A DNA stretch of 64,000 nucleotides from Elephas maximus indicus. Lineage: Eukaryota > Chordata > Mammalia > Proboscidea > Elephantidae. The position numbers and the translations under genes are program-made. The stretch covers positions 86,732,721-86,796,720 of the forward strand of contig NC_064830.1 of the NCBI RefSeq assembly GCF_024166365.1, read 5' to 3'. The notes below the pieces were generated by a model. That model was not told the origin of the DNA. It searched no databases and saw only the letters and a list, made by a program, of their open reading frames with translations. Positions 58,270 to 64,000 of this stretch are shown piece after piece (the first letter of the stretch is position 1; each line of letters starts with the position of its first letter).

Positions 58270-58880
58270 TCCAGCTACATCTACACAAACAAGTCAGATT
58301 CATTCATTCATTCGTTCTTTCATCTATCACACTATTATTAAGCACCTGCCTACCTCCCAGGCACTGATGGTACTGAAATGAATAAGAAACATCGGCCTAT
58401 ACCAGCTGAAGTGCTATAATGGATGTGATCCATGCACTATGTAAGAAGAGTTGAAAGAGTTGGGGATAGCTTAGAGAAGAGGTGAAATTTTAAATAGGTA
58501 GTAAAGAACTATCATAGGTTTGCAAGATGGAGAAGAAATAGTTCCAAAATAAGATACTTTTTATTTCACTCCAGATCCAGCAGAGCTTAGTCCATGCCAT
58601 ATCGGGTCCATCAGAAAAAGAAAGTCCCTATTCTCTGAGGGACCCCTCTGAAGGACCACTGTCATGTAGTTCCATGTCTTACCTTCAAAAAAGACCTAAT
58701 TTTGTCCCTTAAATTCCAACTCCAAAATGGTAACAGTCAACATCATGGAGGTTAGGTGTCTTAATTATGGGTTATTGCTTCAGTATTAGAGAGCAAGACC
58801 AAGCCAATGTCTTAAGACAAGGTGTACAGATTTGAGAACACAGAGCAAGCAAGAAATAAACATGCTCTGAAGTTATCAGA
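58270..58880. other. No gene seen; short (ATTC)n and old-repeat text
   Basis: (ATTC)n at about 58,300-58,317 followed by 'taagcacctgcctacctccc', 'aggcactgatggtactg', the opening of the same ancient repeat as 8,498. The rest is unassigned. Confidence 0.45.
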
Positions 58881-58882
58881 AA

Positions 58883-59085
58883 AGTCCCTGGGTGACACAA
58901 ATGGCTAAGCGTTCGACTACTAACCTAAATATTGGTGGTTTGAACCCATCCAGAGGCATCTTGGAAGAAAGGCCTGGCTATCTGCTTCTGAAAGGTCATA
59001 GCCATGAAATCCTTATGAAGTGCAGTTCTACTTTACACACATGATATCACCATGAGTCAGAATCGACAACGGCAATAGGTTTTTG
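58883..59085 (+). mobile_element. AfroSINE, long diverged copy
   Basis: 'aagtccctgggtgacacaaa' head, 'ggtggtttgaacccatccag', central 'ggcctggctatctgcttctg', tail 'ccatgagtcagaatcgacaa'. Confidence 0.9.
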
Positions 59086-59302
59086 GAAGCTTTAGTCAAT
59101 GTTCTGGGATTCAAGAAAAGGTTTGGATTCCTCTGAGAAAATCAAATCTCATTGATAGGATTGAAAGAGATTGTTGCTCCAAGACAGCATGGGTCTTAGA
59201 GCTCCCACTGGGCTGGAGATGAGCTTCTACGCCTACTGAGAGTCCTGCTAGTAAAAGGCATTGGGGGAGGAGGGGTTCCTGATGGACACTGTAGCTGCCC
59301 CT

Positions 59303-59736
59303 GTTGTTGTAGTTAGGTGCCGTCGAGTTTGTTCTGACTCATAGTGCACCTACGTACAACAGAACGGAACACTGCCCGGTCCTGTGCCATCCGCACAATT
59401 GTTGTTATGCCTGAGCCCGTTGTTGCAGCCATTGTGTCAATCCATCTCCTTGAAGGTCTTCCTCTTTTCCACTGACCCTTTATTTTACCAAGTATGACGT
59501 CCTTCTCCAGGGACTGATCCCTTCTGATAACATGCCCAAAGTATGTAAGAGGCAGCCTCGCCACCCTTGCTTCTAAGAAGCATTCTGATTGTACTTCTTC
59601 CAAGACAGATTTGTCCGTTCTTTTGGCAGTCAACGGTATATTCAATATTCTTTGCCTACACCATAACTCAAAGGCGTCAATTCTTCTTTGGTCTTCCTTA
59701 TTCATTGTCCAGCTGCCCCAGGATGTATAAAAATTA
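59303..59736 (-). mobile_element. RTE LINE 3' end with open C-terminal frame
   Basis: The best preserved RTE tail in the window. The minus frame 59,313-59,798 is open for 161 codons and its RTE part runs from SWTMNKEDQRRIDAFELWC through VARLPLTYFGHVIRRDQSLE and WIDTMAATTGSGITTIVRMAQ to the terminus. This is the C-terminal region of RTE ORF2 protein after the RT domain. The first ~20 residues of the frame are not RTE. No RT, endonuclease or promoter, so it is inactive. Confidence 0.9.
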
Positions 59737-59799
59737 CTCACATTTCTTGTTTGCCTGCCTGGCACCTCCCACCACCACCACCCATCTTTAAGAACCATA

Positions 59800-60119
59800 G
59801 TTTTCCTTAGAAAATTACTCTTTTTTCACTCTTATGTATGATTCCACTTGTGGTCCAGGATTGGTCATGTGACCCAAGCAGACCAATCAGAAAAACATAC
59901 CTCACTTGCCATAGTGATCAGTTCTAGAATGTGCATACATATGAATCAGAGAAAATCCCAGAACTTTTACTGCAGTGACTGGGAGAAGTGCTGTCTTTTA
60001 ATAAGGGTGATGGGAAGATAGGATGCAAGCCTGGAGATTCTAGCTGCCATCTTGACACCAGGCAGGAATTATCTGCCTAACTGTACTAAGACCAATTTTA
60101 TTTTATTTTTTTATCAGTT
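59800..60119 (+). repeat. Possible MLT-type LTR, 5' part
   Basis: 'attggtcatgtgacccaagc', 'agaccaatcagaaaaacata' and later 'agctgccatcttgacaccag' fit an old MaLR/MLT LTR. The 3' part may be 60,340-60,510. Confidence 0.45.
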
Positions 60120-60315
60120 GCTTTTGGTTTACTGGCTATTTATTGGAGATTTATTATGTTATGTGTTGTACAAAAACATTTCTACAGGTATCATTGTAAT
60201 TATTTCTTGTAACAACCTATTAGGTACTATAATTATCCTCATTTTGCAGATGAGAAAATTGAGGCATAGAGAGTTTTAAAAAATTTGCTCAAGGCCACAC
60301 AGTTAATAATAGTAT
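60120..60315 (-). repeat. MIR SINE
   Basis: 'taattatcctcattttgcag', 'atgagaaaattgaggcatag', 'gctcaaggccacacagttaa': complement MIR. Confidence 0.7.
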
Positions 60316-60319
60316 GGTC

Positions 60320-61150
60320 ATCATCTATAGGCTTCATGACTCCCAGATGCCCACAAAACTTGGAGAAATGAACAACACCGATGACACTGTTTCAGCACCT
60401 GGATGTAGCTCTGCCTGAAGCTGTACCCAGTCTGGGACTTCTGGTCATGTGAATCCATGAAACTTGCTTTCTGTTTAAGCCAGCTCAAAGTTAGTTTCCT
60501 GACTCATAGGATGGTGTTTTTATTCTTGGAGCTTGGGAAATGGAAAATGGGAGGCGCATCTGGGACCATCGCTCCTATTATCTCAAACATTTCTTTCTTC
60601 TTAAGCTAAGAATATGGGTTCTTAACCCAGGAAGACATTTTTCTCTTTAGGACTCCCAAGCCATGTTCCAACCTGTACCTCCAGAGTTCCCTTGTCTATA
60701 GCATTCTCTTCCCACAACTTTTTTGCTGCCTCTTTTTAAAAATAGCTCCCATCTGCTTGTCTGCCTCCTGCTCATCCTTCTGCTTCCGCAGCGTGAGCAT
60801 CTCTGGTCTCTAATCTGGCACTGAGTAAGCTTTAGAGATACACCTTTAAACCCATCTCTCCTACTGTGCTTTCTCTCTGTCCAATCTTTAACTCTCCATA
60901 CTTCAAGTCTTTCATTGGCTCAACAGGTGACCCATCAGAATAACTTTTGCTGCATTTCTGGATTCACCAACCTGAAACTTCTTACCATGGCGTAGATTCC
61001 TGAGAACACGTTTTTGACCTACCAAACACAGATGACTCATTAGAGAGAACTTAGCCAACACAAGTTCTAGGGAGAGATGTCCCATTGCGTTCGTATAGAC
61101 TAGGAGGAAAAGTGTACCAGTTAACTTTGATTAACAGAGATTAGTTAATT
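60320..61150. other. No gene seen; partial MLT-like text then unique DNA
   Basis: 60,340-60,510 has 'tgtagctctgcctgaagctg', 'gaaacttgctttctgtttaa', 'gccagctcaaagttagtttc', as in MLT-type LTR 3' ends. Beyond that nothing is recognised. Confidence 0.45.
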
Positions 61151-61159
61151 CCTGACTAT

Positions 61160-61345
61160 TAAAAAATCAATATTTATCGAAATTTTATTACAAGTTATGC
61201 ATTGTGCAAAACATTTCTACAGGCATCTTTAAAGCTATTTCTTACAACAACTTATTGGTTAGATATTACAATTACCCTTATTTTGCAGATGAGAAAACTG
61301 AGGCACAGAGAGGCTAAGAAACTTGCTCAAGCTCACACAGGTATG
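61160..61345 (-). repeat. MIR SINE
   Basis: 'acaattacccttattttgca', 'gaaaactgaggcacagagag', 'acttgctcaagctcacacag'. It closely resembles the MIR at 60,120, including flanking words. Confidence 0.75.
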
Positions 61346-61389
61346 GTAGCTATGGTAGTCATCTATGGGGTTCACTCACATATGCCTGG

Positions 61390-61742
61390 GTTTCCATTTT
61401 CTAGACATGACGAAGTATGCACTTCCCTGCCTTTTGGACTCCGAGTGAGCTGTGTGACTTTCTCCAGGGAATGAAATGTGCGTAGAAGTGACATGTGTCA
61501 CCATGGGGTGAAAGCTCTGAGGGTCAGTGCTCATCTAATCATGCTTATTCTTTCTTCCCAGAAATATTTTAGATGGCAGTGACTCCTTCAGCCCCGTGAG
61601 GGGAGCATGATAGCACAGAGCCTCCCACTGATGCTCATTAATGTGCAGTGTGAGCAAGAAATGAAAGTTTGCTGTTTTAAACCTCCAAAACTGTGAACTT
61701 TTTTGTTACTGACCCATAACCTAGACTATTTAACTGATACAT
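61390..61742 (+). repeat. MLT1-type LTR fragment
   Basis: 'gtgtgactttctccaggga', 'gtgtgagcaagaaatgaaag', 'tgctgttttaaacctccaaa', 'cataacctagactatt': the 3' order of MLT1 LTRs. The 5' end is missing. Confidence 0.65.
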
Positions 61743-62875
61743 TGGTAGACTCAAGACTAAAATTTCAAATAATCTGGTTTCAAAACCTAATCTCAATGGT
61801 TCTATCTTTGTGTGTAAAGAGACAAGGGAAAATATGACTGGCAAAATGACTGGCAGCAAGAATTTATGAAAGAATAGAAAGTAGGAGCCCTTGGAATACA
61901 GCATTTCTGTAACAACCAGGGCATCTAGTCAACTTCCCAACAGCAGAATCTCAGTTGTTGAACACCAGCCTCCATTGCTCCCCACTCCATTGTTCTACCG
62001 TTTTGGCAACAGGGCAACTGTGGGTCTAGCTTCTCCTGAACTTCTACACCCGTCTCTGTATCATGGTTCTGCTTATTCATGGTACCTGTCTTCCCACAGC
62101 ACCTCAGCCCACCTAAGTCATCTCCTTATTCGTATCTACTCGTGACTTTTTCTTTCTGCTTTCTATTTACTCCTTTGCTTCTGCTTCAGTTGGTGGCTCC
62201 TGTGGACTGCCCACTCTGTCTCACATTCTAAACTCCCTAAGAATGAGTATCTGCTTCGTTAAGTAAGTCCTGGACCACTTTGAAGACTACTTATTAGCCC
62301 ATCAATCAAGAGGTCAGGTGGTTACCCAGTCAGCTACCAAGAAGGTTGGGTCACCTAGCAACAGGCATAGAGGTCCATGTAATAAGTTCCTCTAAGGAAA
62401 GTTTGCGTGCAATGCTAGAAATAAAGGAACTTTCTATAATGGGCTTGTCCAGAACATCTACCCTGGTGCCAAGAAGAGGCCTTCTTTATCTTCATCAGTT
62501 CCTCTTTACATACTCAACTTCCCTGCCTCACTGACAAAACCTAGCTGACCCCTCACCTATGCCTTTTCTTCCCCACCTCTCCCGTTGGTCTATTACTCTT
62601 ACCCTATAAGCTCAGCCCCACCTAGGGACTTGATCATTCTGAATATAAACCTCAGTATCCAGAGTAGGGCTTCTAACTTCCAAATTGCTTCTTGAAACTT
62701 GGTCTACATGTTTCAAAATTAATATTTAATTATACGAATTCCAAATGAATATCTTCTTCTTGTAACAAATTAAAACAGTAGAGAAAATTCTATAGTTCCT
62801 GTTGACCGAGATTCTAAACTGTAGCCTCAGCCCATCTCCTTCTCCCTGGTGATAAGCGCTTCCACCAATTTTATG
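61743..62875. other. No gene seen
   Basis: C/T-rich and mixed sequence. Frames of up to 84 codons, no domain, no repeat recognised. Confidence 0.5.
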
Positions 62876-62879
62876 AACA

Positions 62880-63295
62880 TTTTTTCTCTCTTTCTCCCAT
62901 ATACTTATAGTATAGAATATCTCTGTGTGTGTGTGTTACATAAATGGTATCACACTGCATGTGTCATTTTAGAGTTTTCTTTTTTTCAAAACACACAATA
63001 AGTCTTTGATATATTTCCATGTAATTATACTTCTACTACATTTAAAAGCTACAGCTAATAGTTGGACTGCATCAATTTACTTAGCCAGTGTACCATCTTT
63101 GAATGTATACTTCCAAATTGAAATTTTATTAGGAGTTATGCATTGCAAGAATGCTGCAATGACTATTTCTTTGTATGCTATCTTGTACAGGTGAGTGTTT
63201 CTGAAGGTTTATTACTGACAAGTGGAATTCCTGGGTCATCTAGGTATGTGCCTTTTAATTTTAGTAGATACTGCCAAATCTGAGCTCCCCCTTGG
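62880..63295 (-). repeat. Old L1M-type 3' UTR fragment
   Basis: Complement wording of old L1 3' ends: 'gaatgctgcaatgactattt', 'gacaagtggaattcctgggt', 'atgtgccttttaattttagt'. Confidence 0.6.
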
Positions 63296-63454
63296 CACCC
63301 TATTTAAATATCTGCCTCTCTGCCTTCCTATCTGGATCTGAAAGTATGGCCTGGCGACACACTTAACATGCGAATTCATGTAGCAGCAAACTAACGTTTG
63401 TGGCCAGGCACCATGACAATACACACATCTCAGTGATCCCACAGAATCTGGTGA

Positions 63455-63625
63455 GGTGAGATGTATTATAACCACATTACAGATGAGGAATTTTAGGTTC
63501 AGAGAAGTTAAGATATTTTCTCACATTCAAACAACTATTAGGTGATAGACTCAGGATTTGAAACCAGGACTCTCTGATTACAAAGCCCATGTCCTTAATA
63601 CTACATATTTGCCTCTCTGTGAATC
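63455..63625 (-). repeat. MIR SINE
   Basis: 'cattacagatgaggaatttt', 'gaagttaagatattttctca', 'ggatttgaaaccaggactct' (B-box complement region). Confidence 0.75.
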
Positions 63626-63786
63626 CCTGAGACTGTGGTTCTCCCAAACAAGAAATATTTCAGTGTACAACTCCCAGCCTTGAGACAGAGGTCTTACCTT
63701 AGAACACGGTGGGCCCTCATGCTGTCTGGTAGCACAGAGGTATATTGTGAGAGGTGGAGAGAGAGGCCTGTGTCTCTCTCAGGGTG

Positions 63787-64000
63787 TTAGCTGCCATCAA
63801 GTCGACCCCAACTCATGATGACTTTGTGCATAGCAGAACAAAGCCGTGCCCAGTCCTGCATCGCCCTAACAATCACTAGCCGGTTTGAGTCCATTGTTGC
63901 AGCTGTTGTGCCAATCCACCTCACCGAGGGTCTTCCATACCCTCTTGGGCCTCTATTTCACCAAACATGATGTCCTCCACCAGCGATTGGTCCCTCCTGA
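63787..64000 (-). mobile_element. RTE LINE 3' end, cut by the window edge
   Basis: Starts 'gtgttagctgccatcaagtc' (complement of the shared tail), then 'tgcccagtcctgcatcgccc', 'ccattgttgcagctgttgtg', 'tcaccgagggtcttccatac', running off the end. Confidence 0.88.

Overview
The window looks like intergenic, repeat-built nuclear DNA from an afrotherian mammal, most likely an elephant or close paenungulate relative. The main evidence is more than twenty copies of a tRNA-derived SINE whose tail matches the AfroSINE family, together with 3' pieces of an RTE-type LINE that share that tail. Mammal-wide MIR and L2 fossils and ERVL-MaLR LTRs are also present. The species call is an inference. I see no host protein-coding gene, tRNA, rRNA, CRISPR array or operon. 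Every long reading frame belongs to a retrotransposon or to a processed pseudogene.

Layout. 0.5-3.2 kb: an old L1 on the minus strand with a SINE inside it, next to a probable ERV LTR. 3.5-13 kb: MIRs, AfroSINEs, RTE tails and one complete MaLR LTR (12.3-12.8 kb). 13.6-16.2 kb: a three-layer nest of old L1, RTE and AfroSINE. 18.8-22.5 kb: a second old L1 split by a processed HSPA8 (HSC70) retrocopy. 22.6-23.1 kb: a SINE cluster with a near-perfect inverted repeat. 24.4-28.2 kb: L2 fragments (one carrying a 323-bp Tigger/pogo-like MITE), an MLT1 LTR and a MaLR LTR. 29.7-36.5 kb: a full-length young L1 (L1-A) with target-site duplications, an open ORF1 and an essentially open ORF2. 39.5-47.4 kb: a second full-length L1 in the same direction (L1-B), with a much longer 5' UTR and several breaks. 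51.6-56.0 kb: an older minus-strand L1 followed by a 5'-truncated younger minus-strand L1 (L1-C). 56-64 kb: mostly unique DNA with MIRs, AfroSINEs, MLT-like pieces and RTE tails.

How the parts relate. L1-A has every visible part an autonomous LINE needs: 5' UTR with a YY1-like site, RNA-binding ORF1 protein, endonuclease/reverse transcriptase ORF2 protein, 3' UTR with a G-tract, polyadenylation signal and poly(A). L1 machinery explains the HSPA8 retrocopy. The RTE is the likely source of enzyme for the AfroSINEs, because the two share a 3' tail.

The most interesting signals are: (1) an 88-codon frame in the unusually long ORF1-ORF2 spacer of both full-length L1s, ending in an ATGA overlap with the ORF2 start; (2) a 565-nt GT...AG-bounded block in the L1-B 5' UTR that is absent from L1-A just before ORF1; (3) two A(n)T(n) palindromic insertions with short flanking duplications in L1-B ORF1; (4) the 54-bp SINE inverted repeat. 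All alignments were made by eye, so old-repeat edges are approximate.
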